Assembly (NCBI GenBank): GCA_964468205.1
Contig: CAYXVG010000034.1
Location: forward strand, 1 to 64,000
Source: CAWELS01 sp964468205
Lineage (GTDB): Bacteria; Acidobacteriota; Terriglobia; Bryobacterales; Bryobacteraceae
Reading direction: 5' to 3'
Length of the DNA: 64,000 bases
In this document: positions 22,101-37,100 of the stretch, piece by piece
How positions within the stretch are numbered: the stretch's first letter is position 1
How the letters are laid out: each line of letters starts with the position of its first letter
Program-made: the position numbers and the translations under genes
The notes under the pieces: generated by a model
What the model saw: the letters and a program-made list of their open reading frames with translations, nothing else
Databases searched by the model: none
Told to the model about the DNA's origin: nothing

Positions 22101-25100
22101 CTTCGGAGCCATTGGCCTGCAGTTGCACGGCGGACAGGATGCCGCTGAGTACCGGTGGCGCAACATCGAGCTGATGGAGTTGCCGGAAGGGCCCACCCGG
22201 ACCAGGATGCTCGCGGAGGAATTGGAGAACGCCCCGGGCGAGTTTGTCGATTTCCTGGCGGGCAAGACGATGAACGACTTCGACATCTACTGGGAAGCGG
22301 GCGCGAAATGGACTCTCAGCGACGGCGTCTTGCGCGGCGAGAATCCAGAGGAAATCGCTTGGATCTTCGCCAAGGGCGACTACGCGGACTACATACTTGC
22401 TTTTGACTACCGGCTGAGCAAGGGCGGCAACGCCGGGACGTGCCACCGGTTTCAATGGCCGGACGGAGGAGATACCACCAAGGGACCAGCGTTTCTCGGC
22501 TTCGAATGCCAGATCGCCGACACCGGCGAGGTCAACCCCACCGGTTCCGTCTACTCCCTCGCCCGGGCTTACGAAACCACCGCCTGGAACCGGCCCATCC
22601 ACCGGCCGGAACGCTGGAATCATTACCGGATTTACGTCCGCGGAGACCATGTGGTGACCTATGTCAACCGGCAGAAGACCGCCGAGGCGTACTTCGACCG
22701 CCCAGCCTCGGGCAGAATCGGTTTTCAGGTGCACCACCCGGCGGAGTGGGTCGAGTACCGGAACGTACTGCTCAAGGTGATCGAGTAAAGAAAGAGAAGA
22801 AACGAAGTGGAACCGACAACACAGTATCTGGCGGCGCGCGATTGGGGTTGGCTCATCGTATTCGTAGTCCTCATGATTGGCACAGGCGTCGCATTCTATC
22901 GCCTGGCCCGCCGTTCCGAGGAAGATTTCTTCCTCGCCGGCCGGACGCTTCCATGGTGGTTGCCCGCGGTGTCCGTCTATGCGACCCACACAGCGACCGA
23001 CACGGCCATATATGTCACCGGTCTTGTCTTCCTTTTCGGAGTTTCCGGCGTCTGGTACCTGATCTTCCCGGTTTGGGTCGTGGTAAGCGCCTTTACCTCG
23101 ACCAGAATCTTCCGCCGCTCGCTCGCCTACACCATCGCGGAGTGGCAGAACCTCCGCTTCAGCGGTATCCGTGCGGAAATGTTGAGGGGTTGGTTCGCCG
23201 GCTGGCAGTTTTTCATGAGCATGTTCGTGCTCGGCTGGGTGGGCGCCGCGATGGGCAAGGTGAGCGCCATCTTGTTCGGATGGCCGGGCTGGGTCGGCAT
23301 TGTCGGCTTCGCTTCCTTGTGCGCCATCTATGTTCTCGCGGCCGGCTACTGGGGGGTGATCGTCGCGGACTTCCAGCAGGGCATTATCGCCTTTATTCTC
23401 ATTGTTCTGGTATCGGTCTGGGGAATCCTCGCCGCCGGCGGGCCGGCGCAGATCGTGCAGAATTTCGAGCGGATGAACAGCACTTATTCGTGGACCGTGC
23501 CCGAGGTTTCCGAAACGGCGGAGCAATGTCTGCTGTTGGTGGAGGGACAGGGCGAAGAACGCTTCGTGGAGGCGAGAAGCGATGGTTACTTCGCCATCGA
23601 GCCGGCTACCGGAGGTTCCGCGTCCGCCGGCGCCGCGCCCACGCGTGAGCAAGTTTTCCAAGCTGAGGGTGAGCTTCGGATTGTGTTCCCGGAACCGGGT
23701 GACCGGCTGCGGTCCGGCGATCAGGTCAAGGTTATCTGGTCGCGGCTGGATGGAATTGAGAAACTGCGGCTATCCTTGTCAACGGATGGCGGAGAGACCT
23801 GGAGCCTGATATCGGACACGCCGCGCAACGGCCAAGCCTGGCGAATGGACCCGTTCGCCTTCACCGGCTGGCTCAAGGGCGATTTTCCGCTTTTCTGGTT
23901 CTTCACAATGCTGGTGATGGCAATCATCGGCGGCCTCGGAGTCGGCACCAACTCGGATTGGTTCGTGGAAGCCCAGCGCATGCAGTCCGCCGATACCCTG
24001 AAGGGCGCGGTGCTGGCCATGCTGGGCGGAGGTATCTCCGTCGTCTTTCGCAATGGGATATGGGTGGCCGCGATTCTCGGGCTGTTCACGCTGGCGCCAC
24101 ACGTGGCGAATGTCGGGCAGGTGGAAACCTCCTGGTATACCTCCGGTTTCCGGTATCTGCCGGTCGGTGTTGTTGGACTTTTCGTGGCGGGAATTGTTGC
24201 CATTCATCTCTCAACGGTATCCACCCGCCTCAATCTGGGCGCGATGTACGCCACCCGTGACCTCTACCACCACTACCTCCGGCCCAACGCCTCGGATCGC
24301 GAGTTGGTGTGGGCCGGCCGTATCAGCACGCTGGTTCTTTTGCTTGGCTCTTTCATCTACGGCATGATGATCACCGAGATAACGTCCTGGCTGATCTTTG
24401 CCATGTGGATCATGTTCGCCGGTGTGTGGCTGCCGAACGTCCTGCAGGTGGTCTGGTGGCGATTCAATGCCTATGGCTATCTGTCGGCATGGGTTTCGAG
24501 CCTGCTGTTCAGTTGGCTCGTCGTGTGGGTGCTTCCAGAATTCGGCGTTTTGCCGGTGCTGCCGAATCACTTGCAGTTTTGGGTACTGCTTGGGCTCGGA
24601 GCCATAGTATTTGTTCCCTTTACACTGTTTACCAAGCCGGAGGACATGGAGCACCTGATAAGGTTTTACGTAATGACCCGTCCGATCGGCTGGTGGGGGC
24701 CCGTGAGGAAGGAAGCGCTCCGCCGCGGGCTTGTGCAGGCCGTGACGAGGGTCCCTGGGAGTGACTTATGAATTCCAAACTGAGGTTGAAGCGCCACTGG
24801 ACAACCATCGAGGCCGACGACTGGTCGAAGGAGGATTTTATAGCCGCCGGCCTCGGTGTTCTCTGCTTCGTGGCGGTTGCTATCGGCACTCCGTACGCCT
24901 TTCTACTCCGCCCCGTTGGGTTCGTTTTGTTGGGAGCGAGCGCGCTGCTCGGATGGGTTACGCTCTGGATCATCAACCCCAAGCTCGAGGCCGTCTCCGC
25001 GGAATACGAAACGAAGCAAAAGGAATATCTCGAGCGCCTCGAAAAGATCATGCGATGGGAGGATCTGGATGGATAAGGAACTTGCGGTCGTCCTCGGGAT

Positions 25101-28100
25101 GTCGATCTCCTACCTCGCTTCCCTGGCGGGGATGTTTATTGCGGTGTGGGCCTACAAGAGAAACGCCAAGAGGCGCCGGGAGGCTACCCCGGCGGATCAC
25201 GAGAGATTCCCCGATGAACCGGAGAAGGGAGGCCGCTCGTGAACAGCCAGCATTTTGAGGTGTTCCTGCCGGCTCTGCTGGCGGCGTCCGAACGGATCGG
25301 GCCAGACTATCTCGGATACGTCATTCCGTTCGCCACCTTCGTGCTCGCTCTCTGTTCGGTCATAGCGCTCTACCGCAGATTTATGAACCGTTGAGACAAT
25401 CATGATCGATACCAAAGACAATCTGAAAGTGGCTTTCCTGGCACTCGCCCGCACGACCTTTGACATGGCGCTTGCAGGCGAGACGATTCGCGAGGCAAGA
25501 GAGAATCTGCGGGCCGCCGGGCTTGAGCCCCAGGGGCCCGAGGACCCCATCACCGACGCTTCGGAAGTGGGCGCGGTGCTGGCGGATCTCGGCCGCGATG
25601 GGTTGGATGCTGCCGTCGTTTTTCAGGCGACGTTCGCGGATAGCGATGCGGCGTGTGCCGTGGCCAGCGGCATCGATGCGCCGCTGTTGCTCTGGGCCGT
25701 GCCGGAAGAACCATCCGGCGGCCGCCTCCGTCTGAACTCTTATTGCGGAGTGAATCTGGCCGCGCATGCGCTGACGAGAGCCGGCCGGAAGTATGAGTCG
25801 GTGTATGCCGGCCCCGGCGATTCAACCGTACCGGAGCGAGTTCGGCAAATTGCGACGGCGGGTAGCGTGGCCAGGCGGCTCCGGCACTTGAGGCTCGGCA
25901 GGCTCGGGACAAATCCGGACGGGTTCGAGAGCTGTGTGGTGGATCCGGCTGCTCTGCAACGGAGACTCGGCGTCGAGGTCGTACCACTGGAACTGGATAG
26001 TTTCTTTGCCGAAGTGGGAACGGTTGGGGCGCAAGAGACCGGCGCACTGCGAGAGTCGCTGCGGGGAAGTGTTAGCGGGATTGACGAGGTGGAGCGTGTC
26101 CCGGCGGACCGCACTTTGGCGAGCTATCTCGTACTTGGACGCCTCTCCGAGCGCCAGCATCTCGATGGTTTTGCCGTCCGCTGCTGGCCCGAGTTCTTCA
26201 CCCAGATGGGCTGCGCGGCCTGCGGGGCGCTCTCGCTGTTGAGCGACCGGATGATTCCGGCCGGCTGCGAATCCGACGTGAACGGAGTCATCACCCAGTG
26301 GATCCTGCAATCGGTGGCTGGCGCGCCGGCCTTCGATACCGACATGGTCGCGTTCGATGAAGCGGCGGATGCGGTGGTCTTCTGGCATTGCGGGAAGGCT
26401 CCGCTCTCACTGGCCGGCCCCGAAGGGAAGCCCCAAGCGACTATCCATTCGAACCGGAAACTCCCGCTACTATGGGAGTTCCCGCTGAAACCCGGTACGG
26501 TGACGCTCGCCCGGCTCAGCGCGGCCACTGGAGACTACCGGCTAACGATAGCGAAGGGCGAGATGCTTCGCGCGGAAAAGAGTTTTACGGGAACCTCGGG
26601 CCGCTGCCGCTTTGCACAGCCCGCCCGTAGGTTCCTGGAGAGGATACTGGCCGAGGGACTGGAGCACCACATGGCTCTTGTTTATGGCGATCATCTCTCC
26701 ACCCTGAGGTTGCTGGCCCGGCAGCTTGACTTGCCGGTGCTGGAACTCTAGCGAAACGAGACAAAGAAGGAGGACCTTCTAATGACGGAAAAGCGACCCT
26801 TTCTGGTTGGCGGCAAGTGGCGAACCAGCGACAGTGTGAATCAAGTCCGGTTTCCCTACAACGGTGAAGTGATTGCCGAGGTCTGCCAGGCAGCGGCGGC
26901 CGACATCGAAGACGCAATCAGCGCTGCTGCCGCCGGATTCGAGACGACCCGGCGGATGCCGTCGCACGAGCGCTCGACTATTCTGTACAACCTGCTGGAG
27001 CAGATGGAGCGGCGGGCGGACGACTTCGTCGAGGCGATGATCCTCGAGGGCGGCAAAACGCGCGGCGTCGCTAAGGGCGAATTCGGCCGGGCCAAGGAGA
27101 CGATCCGGGTTTCGGCCGAAGAAGCGAAACGAATCGGTGGCGAGATTATCCCGATCGACTGGACCGCGGCCGGCGAACAGCGCATGGGCTTTGTCCGCCG
27201 GCTGCCCCTTGGTCCCGTAGTGGGCATCGCCCCATTCAACTATCCTTTGAACCTCGCCTGCCACAAGCTCGGCCCCGCCGTCGCCTCGGGCAATTCCTTC
27301 ATCTTAAAGCCGGCTTCGGCGACACCACTTTCGGCCCTGCTGCTGGCTGAGGCCTTGCTGGAAGCAGGTTATCCCCCGGAAGCGCTCAGTGTGGTTGTCT
27401 GCCGCGGCTCTGACGCCGAGAAATTGGTCTCGGACGAGCGCGTTGCGTTCATGACCTTCACCGGGAGTTCCGACGTCGGCTGGCATCTGAAGGCAATTGC
27501 AGGACGTAAGCGCGTGGGGTTGGAACTCGGCGGCAACGCCGCGGCCATCGTTCACGAGGACGCCAACATCGACTTCGCGGTGAGCCGCATCGTGCTCGGC
27601 GGATTCACCAACGCGGGCCAGAATTGCATCTCCGTGCAGCGGGTGCTCCTCCACCGCCCAATCTACGATGAGACCCTCGCGAAGCTCATCGAAGGGGTTT
27701 CCGCGCTTAAGCTGGGCGACCCGAGAGAGGAGGATACCGACGTCGGCCCGATGATTGAAGAGCAGGCGGCGGAAAAGGCGCTGGCTTGGGTGCAGGAAGC
27801 CGTGAATGCCGGCGCCCGGCTGGCTCTGGGCGGCGCACGGGACGGCGCCATGTTCCAGCCGACCGTGCTGACGGAAACTACGCCGGAAATGAGAGCGGAC
27901 TGTCAGGAGATCTTTGCCCCCGTGATCGCCGTCTCAGCCTACGACGACTTTGACGAGGCGATAGAGCGCGCCAACAAAACCGATTTCGGGCTGCAGTCAG
28001 GCGTTTTCACGCAGAATGTGAACCGGGTGATGCAGGCTTTCGAGTCTGTCGAGGTGGGCGGCTTGCAAGTAAACGATGTGTCTACCTTCCGTGTTGACCA

Positions 28101-31100
28101 CATGCCCTACGGAGGGGTGAAGGGCTCCGGCATTGGCCGCGAGGGGCCCCGCTACGCGATCGAGGAAATGACGGAAATGAAACTGATGGTGCTCAATCTT
28201 GCGGGAGGACGGATGTAATGAAGCTATTCTTGGACAGCGCGCACGTCAACGAGATCCGCTATGCCCTGGAAACGTGGCGGATCGATGGAGTGACAACCAA
28301 CCCAAAACACGTTCAAGCCTCCGGGCGGCCGTTTCTGGAAGTGATTCAGGAGATCGGAGCGTTGATGGCCGGCACGGACAAGACCGTTTCGGTGGAATTG
28401 AACCCTCACTTGGACGACCACGAGAAGATGGTAACGGAAGCCGTGGAACTCGCCGCTCTGTGCCCGAACTTCGTCATCAAGATGCCGGCCACCGAGGCCG
28501 GACTCCGCGCCATCCCGGAGCTTGCGGCCAAGGGAATCCGAGTGAACCTGACCCTGGCTTTCTCAGCGACCCAAGCTTTACAGGCGATGCGCCAGGGCGC
28601 TTTCTATGTCTCACCGTTCGTCGGTTGGAAGGAGACAAGCGCTGAGGAGACGCGGAGTCTCATCGAGGACATCGTCATGATTCGCGACAACTACCAGTTT
28701 TCGACCCAGGTGCTGGTGGCGGCGGTCCGCAGCGGGCGGCACCTGGCCGACGCCGCCGTGGCCGGCGCCGACATCGCCACAGCCGGATTTGACGTCTATA
28801 AGGGCGCGTTCGACCACCCCTTTACCGACCGCGGGCTCAAGATTTTTCAGGAATTTTGGGATAAAACCTCTTATCGCTAGTGTTTCTCGACCACGCTGAC
28901 CCCGGGGTGGCCCTCCCAGGCGATCACCCAGGGGTCCCGGGTCCGCTCCTGGAATTCGCGTATCTCGTGAGTCATCTGGTTCAAGACAGCCGCGTGGTCA
29001 TCACGGTCCGCAAGGTTGTTGATCTCGTCCGGGTCGTCCCGCAGGTCATAGAGCTCGAACTCAGGCCGGCGGCGTAAAGCGGAAATCTTCCGTTTACCCA
29101 CCCTGTCGTATCCACGGTGATGGAGCGCCCGCCACGTAGAGGACTCGCGGAGATCCCGGGTCACCTGCAGCTCCTGGTCATGCACGATGTTCCAGATGAG
29201 CTTGTGCCGCCTCGTGCGGAGAACCCTCATCGGCTGGTACATGGTCACCTCGTGGAAAGTGTGCGAGGCATAGATCTGGTCCCACCCCGGAGGATTCTCG
29301 CTCTCGAGGACGGACCGGAACGAGCGCCCCTGAAATCCGAGGGACTCGTGGTCCAGTCCAGCAAAGTCCGCTATCGTGGGCGCCAGGTCCGCCCAGTTGA
29401 TCATGGCGCTGGACGCGATCCCCTTCCGTTTCTGGTACGGACTGCGCACAAGGCATGGCAGATGCATCCCCGGGTCGTAGAGCGTCGTCAATGCTCCAGG
29501 AAAGGCGCTTCCGTTGTCCGAGAGAAGCATCACCAGCGTGTTGTCATATGTTCCGCTCTCCTTCAGTAGGCTCATCAGTCTGCCTACACCCTGATCCACT
29601 CGGGAGATTGATTGATAGTACTGTGCGATCTCGGCCCGGCACTCCGGCGTGTCAGTGAGAAACGACGGCACTACGACCTCTTTCGGGTCGTACACTTCGG
29701 TGCGGACGCCGGGATAGCCGTCCGGCCGGTTCCCAAACGGGTTCGGCTCCGGCCAGGTGGTGAACGGCCTCCCGCGGTGCGGGTCGTAAGGGCAGAAATA
29801 GAGGAAGAATGGCGAGTCTCCGTTCGCCACGAAATCTCTCGATCGCTCCGCCATCTCGACGGGATTGCGGGAATCAGCCTCTACCGTACTGTCGAAGCGA
29901 TAGATCGATTCCGGTTCTACATGCAACTTTCCCGCGAGGGCGGTGCGGTAACCCGCCTCGGACAGCATCACCGGCAGGCTCTTGACATCGCTGAACGACG
30001 AAAAGTGGTGGTAGGCGTGGGCGAGTCCGTAAGTTCCGTTGGCGTGGGCGTAGAGGCCGGTGAGGATCACTGACCGGCTCGGGCTGCAACTCGAGGTCGT
30101 GCAAAACGCATGAGTCATGCGGACGCCTTCGCCGGCCAGACGGTCGATATTGGGAGTCCGGATCACCGGGTTCCCGTAGCAGCCCAGATCGCGGCCGAGG
30201 TTGTCGGTGACGACGAGAACAATGTTTGGCCTCTGCCTGGCGTAACCCGCTGCGCGTGACGCTCCAGAGAGCGCTAGCCCCGCGCCGCATTGGCGGAGAA
30301 AGCGCCGGCGGCCGGATTGGCTTCGTTTCGTAAGTTTGCCCATATTTGCCGTCAGCATATCATATATCACTGAACTGGCCGGACGGCTTCTGTGGCGGCT
30401 CGCGGGAGGTCGAATCTACCGGCTTGCGGCCGTGTTATCGCGGCCCGCCTCCGACACCAGATCAGCGGTGGGTTTCAATAGCAGGTCGTTTGAGATCCGG
30501 GCAGGAAGCGTGGTCAGGACTACGCAACTCAGACCGGTGGCCGGGTCGGCCCACGCCAGGGTTCCGGTGGAACCGCTGTGACCGAACGCCCTGGTCGAAG
30601 CGCCTTTGCCGAAGCTGCCGGGCTTGACGACGAAACCGATCCCGCGCGGCTCGTTCAGGCCGGGTGTCTGGTTGACGATCATCGCTGCCGCCGTCTCCGG
30701 CTTCACGACCGATCCGTCCGGGGCCAGGAAATAGCGGAGGAATCGTTCAATATCCGGACCGGAGGAGTGCGCTCCGCCCCAGGGAGCGGCCAGGTTCCGC
30801 CAATATTCGCTGTTCCAATCCCAGTCGCGAGTGTCGCCGGCCGACCCGCCATAAAGCGCCGGAGCTTCGTCCGCCTGGCTAAGTTGGGTATCGCTGATGG
30901 CAAAACGGCCCAATCCCAGCGCCGTCCGATGCATCTCCAGCGGCTCGAAAACCGTTTGGGCGAGGAACGCGGGGAAGGGAATCGCCGTAATTCTGCTGGC
31001 TACTTCGGCGGCCAGCAGGAAGCCCATGCTCTGATAACTCACGCGGGCGCCGGGCTCAAACAGCAGCGGCGTGCGAATGGCCCGGGCAACGAACTCCTCG

Positions 31101-34100
31101 AGTGGAGCCTGACGCCGGCGCAGTTCGACATTATCCGGCAGTTGGTCCGGCAGGCCGGAAGTATGGGTAAGCAGATGGCGAATGGTTATGCGCTTGCGCG
31201 CGCCCTCGCCGAACTCCGGAATATACCTCATCACCGGGTCGTCGAGCGCCAGTTCTCCCTTGTCCACGAGTGTCATCACCGCGGCCGCCGTCATCGGCTT
31301 GGTGATGGAGGCAATCAGAAAGATAGCGTGCGGCGAGCCGGCTGTTCCGAACTCCCGCCGGAAACTCCGCCCGTTCTGAGAGACGGTGAGCGTGGCGCCG
31401 CGAACCCGCCCCCCGGCGACGGCCCGATCTATCAACGTGGCTGCCGCCTCGAGTTTCGCATCATCCGGTTTCGACCACGCCGGGTGAGCCGCGGCGGATC
31501 CGGCCAGGGCCGCATGTTTGAAAAAGTCGCGACGTTTCATTTCGATGCTCCTGGTCTGAGTGTCGCGTGAAGCGACTGTGCTCCTGGGTAGCTATCGTAC
31601 CTCTTCAGTGGAGCTTGCGGGCATCGCTCCAGCGACTGCAGGTTGATGCTATCCTAACGGCGGTTTCGGGAGGTTACAAATGACGGAACATTATTTGCTC
31701 GGAGCGGCCGCGGTGCTAGTGATCGTGGGCGCCGTTCACGGGCGCAGTGAAACCCACCGGTTCACGCCGGAAACCTACCACAACACCTTCTCCGGGGCCC
31801 ACGAGCCGGTCCTGCGAATCAGGCCCGGAGACCGCGTCGTCACCGGAACGATCGACGCGCGGGGGGTCGACCACCGCAATGAACAGGTCGGGGAACGCCC
31901 GAATCCTCAAACCGGTCCCTTCTACATCGTCGGAGCCGAACCCGGCGACACGCTTGTTGTGCGGCTCGAGAAGATCGAACCGAACAGAGGAACGGCATGG
32001 TCCAGCAGCTTGCTCGCCCCTTATGCGGTCGATCCCGGCTTTCTTCGCGCCGAGGCCGAAAGGGAGCAGACCACCGAAACGTGGACCATTGACAAAATAA
32101 GAGGTATAGCCCGCATCGAGTCGGATAATTTCCAGCCCACGGCAATCGAAGTTCCGCTCCAGCCCATGCTGGGTTGCGTCGCGACCGCCCCTGACCGCAA
32201 GGAGGCGATCTCGACGAGCACGCCAGACCGCTTTGGCGGGAACATGGACTATCCCGGCATGGTGGCGGGCGTGACTCTGATGCTGCCCGTTTACGAAACC
32301 GGCGCGCTCCTGTTTCTTGGCGACGGGCACGCGCGCCAAGGAGATGGCGAACTGGTGGGTAATGCGCTCGAGACCTCGATGGATGTCGAGTTCACAGTCG
32401 GGCTGATCAAGCGGAAGAGAATCGGCTGGCCAAGGCTCGAAACCGCAGAGCACATCATGGTGCTCGGAAGCGCCCGGCCTCTACTGCAAGCCCTCCAGCA
32501 CGCCACCACCGAGTTGCAGCGCTGGCTGATGGCGGACTACGGCTTCGACGAACGAGGCTCTTCCCTGCTGTTGGGCCATGCGCTCGAATACGACATCGCG
32601 AACGTGGTCGATCCCCACTTCACGGTGGTGGCGAAGATCAGGAAGAGCTATCTGCGCCCGTCCGGCCGGTGATCCTTTTAAGCGGCCGCTGCGTTTGGCA
32701 ATGGGGAGGCCCGCCGGGTTATCCGGCGACCGTCGCGAGGTACTGCCGGACGGATTCGCTCGAATCGAGTTCGAGTGCATGTCGCGCCACGGACTCTGCC
32801 GCCGGGAAGTCCCACCGGCGGATGGCTTGCTTGACCTCCGGAACAAACGGCGGGCTGACGCTCAACTCTTCTAGTCCCATGCCGAGGAGCAATGGGACCG
32901 CCAGCGTATTGGCCGCGAACTCGCCACAGAGGGCGACATTGATACCAGCTCGACGGCCGGCTTGCACGGTCTGGTGAATCATCCTCAGCACGGCCGGCTG
33001 GAAGGGGTCTGCAATTGCCGCCACGCTGGAGTTGGTCCGGTCGGCCGCCATCACGTATTGAACGAGATCGTTGGTACCGATGCTGAAGAAGGCGGCCTCC
33101 CGCGCCAGTTGATCCGCGATGGCCGCGGCGGCCGGCACTTCAATCATGGCGCCCACCTTAATACCGCGCGCAACGGAGACCCCCTCCGCATCCAGTTCAT
33201 TCGCCGCCTCCAACAGGACGGCTTTTGCTTCGCGCAACTCGGCCAATGTCGAGAGCATTGGAAAAAGCGCCTCGACCGGATGGCCGACCGCCGCGCGGAG
33301 AATCGCGCGCAACTGGGTCCGGAGGAGGGAGCGCTGTTGCAGCGTGAGTCGAATGCCCCGTAGCCCGAGGAATGGGTTCGTTTCGCTACTGATGGCGATA
33401 TAGGGAAGGGATTTGTCGCCTCCAACGTCGAGTGTTCGGATGCAAAGCGGGCGGTCCCCGAGCGATGCGGCGATGGCCGAGTATGCGGAGAGTTGCTCCT
33501 CCTCCGAGGGTGCGGTCTCGCGGCCGAGGAACAAGAACTCTGTCCGCAAGACGCCCACTCCTTCCGCGCCGCACTCGAGCGCTTCCACAGCTTCGGCGAC
33601 GCCACTGATGTTGGCCACCACGCGGATTCGCCGGCCGTCCCGCGTGAAGGCCGGTTTGCGCCGCTCCTCCAGGGCCGCTCCCCTTGCGGCGAGCCGCTCC
33701 TGACGGCGGTTCTCGAGTGCGGAGAGTTGCCGTGGCCCGGGCTCAACCCAGACCACTCCCCGTTCCCCGTCCAAGGCGACGGTTGTGCCGGGTTCCAGTG
33801 CAGAAATCGCGCGCCCCAGCCCCACCACGGCTGGAATCCCGACAGCCCGGGCCAAGATCACGCTGTGTGCGCTCCCGCTGCCCGCTTCGAGACACAGACC
33901 GGCCACGAGACCCAGGTTCAATTCCTTCACTTCAGAGGGAGTCAGATCGTACGCCGCTACCACCGATGGTTCGGCGATCACAGCCGTTGCCTTCCCGCAG
34001 CCGGTGAGCCGGTGCAGCACCCGGTTAGCGACGTCTCCGGCGTCCACGGCGCGGCTGCGGAGATAGGGATCGGCCAACTCCGCAAGCCGGCGGGACGCCC

Positions 34101-37100
34101 TCTCGGCAGCGGCCTGCCAGGCATATTCCGCATTGCACTGCTCGCTGAGAATGATGCGCTCGGCTTCGCCCGCCAGGGCCGGGTCTTCGAGGAAAAGCGA
34201 CTGAGCGTCGAAGATGCCTGCCTCGGTGGTCCCGGCTTGCCGGCGCGCCCACTCATAGAGCGCTCGTGTGTCCTCTTGCGCTTTGGCTATAGCCTCCGAA
34301 AGGCGCCGCCGTTCGTCCTCGGGATCATCCACGAGCCGCTTGGAAACCGCCATGGCGGCTGGCTTGAGTCTCACCAGCGGCCCGGCCGCGATGCCCGGCG
34401 AGGCGGCAATCCCGGTAAGCTGCCCAGGGAGGGAGTCTGCCGGTTCCGGAGTCGGATCCGCCGTGGCGGAGCCCGGACTCTCCACCGACTCGCCGCAGCC
34501 CGAAGCGAGGAAGCTTGTTAATGCGGCGACGGCCTTGCGAGAGTCCTGGCCCTGAGCGCGAATCCGCAACTGGTGGTTCTGACGCGCCCCCAGGCTGAGA
34601 ACGCCATTGATGCTCCCGGCGTCCACCGGACCCGCCGCCGCGGTCAGGTTTTCGACCGTGATTCGCGCGCGGAACCAGCGAGCCCGGCGCACGAGTTGCG
34701 CGGCCGGACGGGCGTGCAGTCCGAGAGGGTTTGGCAGAAGGACGGCCGATTCCGCCGCATCCTGAGTCCCTTCGTCGGAGGCGGCTTGCTCCGGGGAGCC
34801 GGAGCCAAGATGCGTTTCCTTGGCGGCCATGGCCCGGTGCGCCTCGCGCACCACCTCTTCCAGTCCGGCGCCGGCCGCCGCTTGGCTGACTGCCGCCACG
34901 GCGCCCTCCACCAGCGGGGCTGGACACAGTCGAACGCTGCTCCGCCTCTCCTCATCGAGCAGATCCACCGCCGTTTCCGCGCTCAGCACGGCGCTCCCGA
35001 GGTCCATCAGAACAAGTACGCCATCCTCGGAGTAGACCGACTCGATTGCCTCGAGTACCCGGAAGGAGTCGGTGCCGATGGGGTTGTCCGGATTGCCAGT
35101 GCCACCGGCGGCCGCCAGCCGCACCTTCCCTTCCGCCACCTGCCCGGCAAGTTCGCAGACCCCCTCAGCCAGCTTCGCCGAATGAGAGACGATTACCAAG
35201 CCGATCATGAGTTCCCCTGGTAGGGCATCAGGCCGAAGTCCACACTTTCGCCGCGGCCTCAAGCAGCAGGTAGGCGGAAGTCGCCCCCGGATCCTGATGG
35301 CCCACGCTGCGCGGCCCCAGGTAGCTGGCTCTTCCTTTTCGGGCCTGCATCGGGATGGTGTTTGTCATCCCGGATCTCGCCGCCACGATGCCCGCATTGA
35401 GAATGCCCGCCAAGCTGCGGCCCTCATCCAGGGCCTGTTGCATCGCCGCGAGCGCCGGAGTGAGGGCGTCCATCATCGTCTTGTCGCCTGCTTCGGCCTT
35501 GCCGCGCTGTTGCACACCTAAGATGCCGGCGCGAAACATGTTCACCACGCCGGCCGCGTCCAGCGCCGCCAGCCCGTTGCAAGCGGCGGCGGCCCGGAGG
35601 AAGAAGGCGCCGTACAGGGGGCCCGCGGCCCCGCCCACTTTCCGGATGAGGACGGTGGCGGCCGTCTGCAACGCCGCGCGAAGATCCGAAGGGGGCTTTG
35701 AAGCCAGCTCGGACTGCAGCGCCGTAAAGCCTCGCTCCATGTTAATTCCGTGATCCGCGTCTCCAATAGCGGAGTCGAGCTCGGTCAGCCGCTGTTTGTT
35801 CTCGGCGTAGACCTGCTGCAGGGTGTCCAACCACTCGAGAATTTGCTCTTTGCCGACCGGCATGCGCTCAACACCCCCACCGCAGGCCAGGCGTCAACAC
35901 TGGATCGTCCCATAAGGACACTAGCTCGTCATCGGCCTTGAGCAGAGTAATGGAGCATCCCGCCATATCCAGGCTCGTGATGTAGTTGCCCACCAGGTTG
36001 CGGGCGATGCCGATTCCCATTCGCTCCAAAACCTGGGTCAGCTCCCGGTACACGATGTAGAGTTCGAGCAGGGGCGTTCCCCCCATCCCGTTCACCATCG
36101 CGATTACGCGATCGCCGCTCCGAAAAGGAAGGTCCGCCACAATCGTTTCCGCCATGCGGGCGGTCAGGTCCCGGGCCTGCGCGATTGGCATCCGTTCGCG
36201 CCCGGGTTCGCCATGGATGCCGATGCCCATCTCGATCTGGTTCTCTTCGAGGTCGAAAGTAGGCTTGCCGGCGGCGGGCACGGTGCAGGAGGTCAAGGCA
36301 AGTCCCATGGACCGGCCATTCTCGTTCACCTTGCGGCAGACGGTCTCCACCTGCGCCAGATCGAGACGGCGTTCGGCTGCCGCGCCGCATATCTTCTCGG
36401 CGAGCACCGTGGTTCCAACGCCGCGACGGCCGGCGGTGTAAAGACTGTCCTCGACGGCCACATCGTCATTGATGACCACCGCGCGCACTTCGACCCCTTG
36501 CGCTTCGCACAGCTCGGCGGCCATCTCGAAGTTCATGATGTCGCCGGTGTAGTTCTTCACGATGTGAAGCACGCCGCTACCGCCGTTTGCGGCCAACGTG
36601 GCCGCCTCTATTTGATCCGGCGTCGGAGACGTGAAAACCTGCCCGGGACAAGCTGCGTCCAACATGCCTTTGCCCACATATCCGGCATGCATCGGCTCGT
36701 GGCCGCTGCCGCCTCCGGAAACAAGTCCCACCTTGTTTCGAGTGGGGGCGTCCACCCTGACGACGAAGAGGGGGTCGGCGTTTGCCTTCAGAATATCGGA
36801 GTGGGCCAGCGAGAGCCCGGCCACGGAGTCTTGCACAACGTGCTGGGGGTGGTTGATCAGCTTCTTCATGTGAGTCGCTCCGGATTGGAGAATGCACGAA
36901 AGTTGCAGCGGGTCTTCTCTTGGCTGCACTGCCGGCGCTCAGTCCGTATACTACCGGATAGTGAGACGGCGCTGGCCAGCCGCTCCAAGTTTTTCTTCCC
37001 GGTGTGGCCTGGGATCCGGCGCGGGCTAGACGTTCTTGACCGGCCTCACGATTCCTCCTGGAGCATCGAATCGGTGACGCTGCGCTTGCCACTCAGCCTG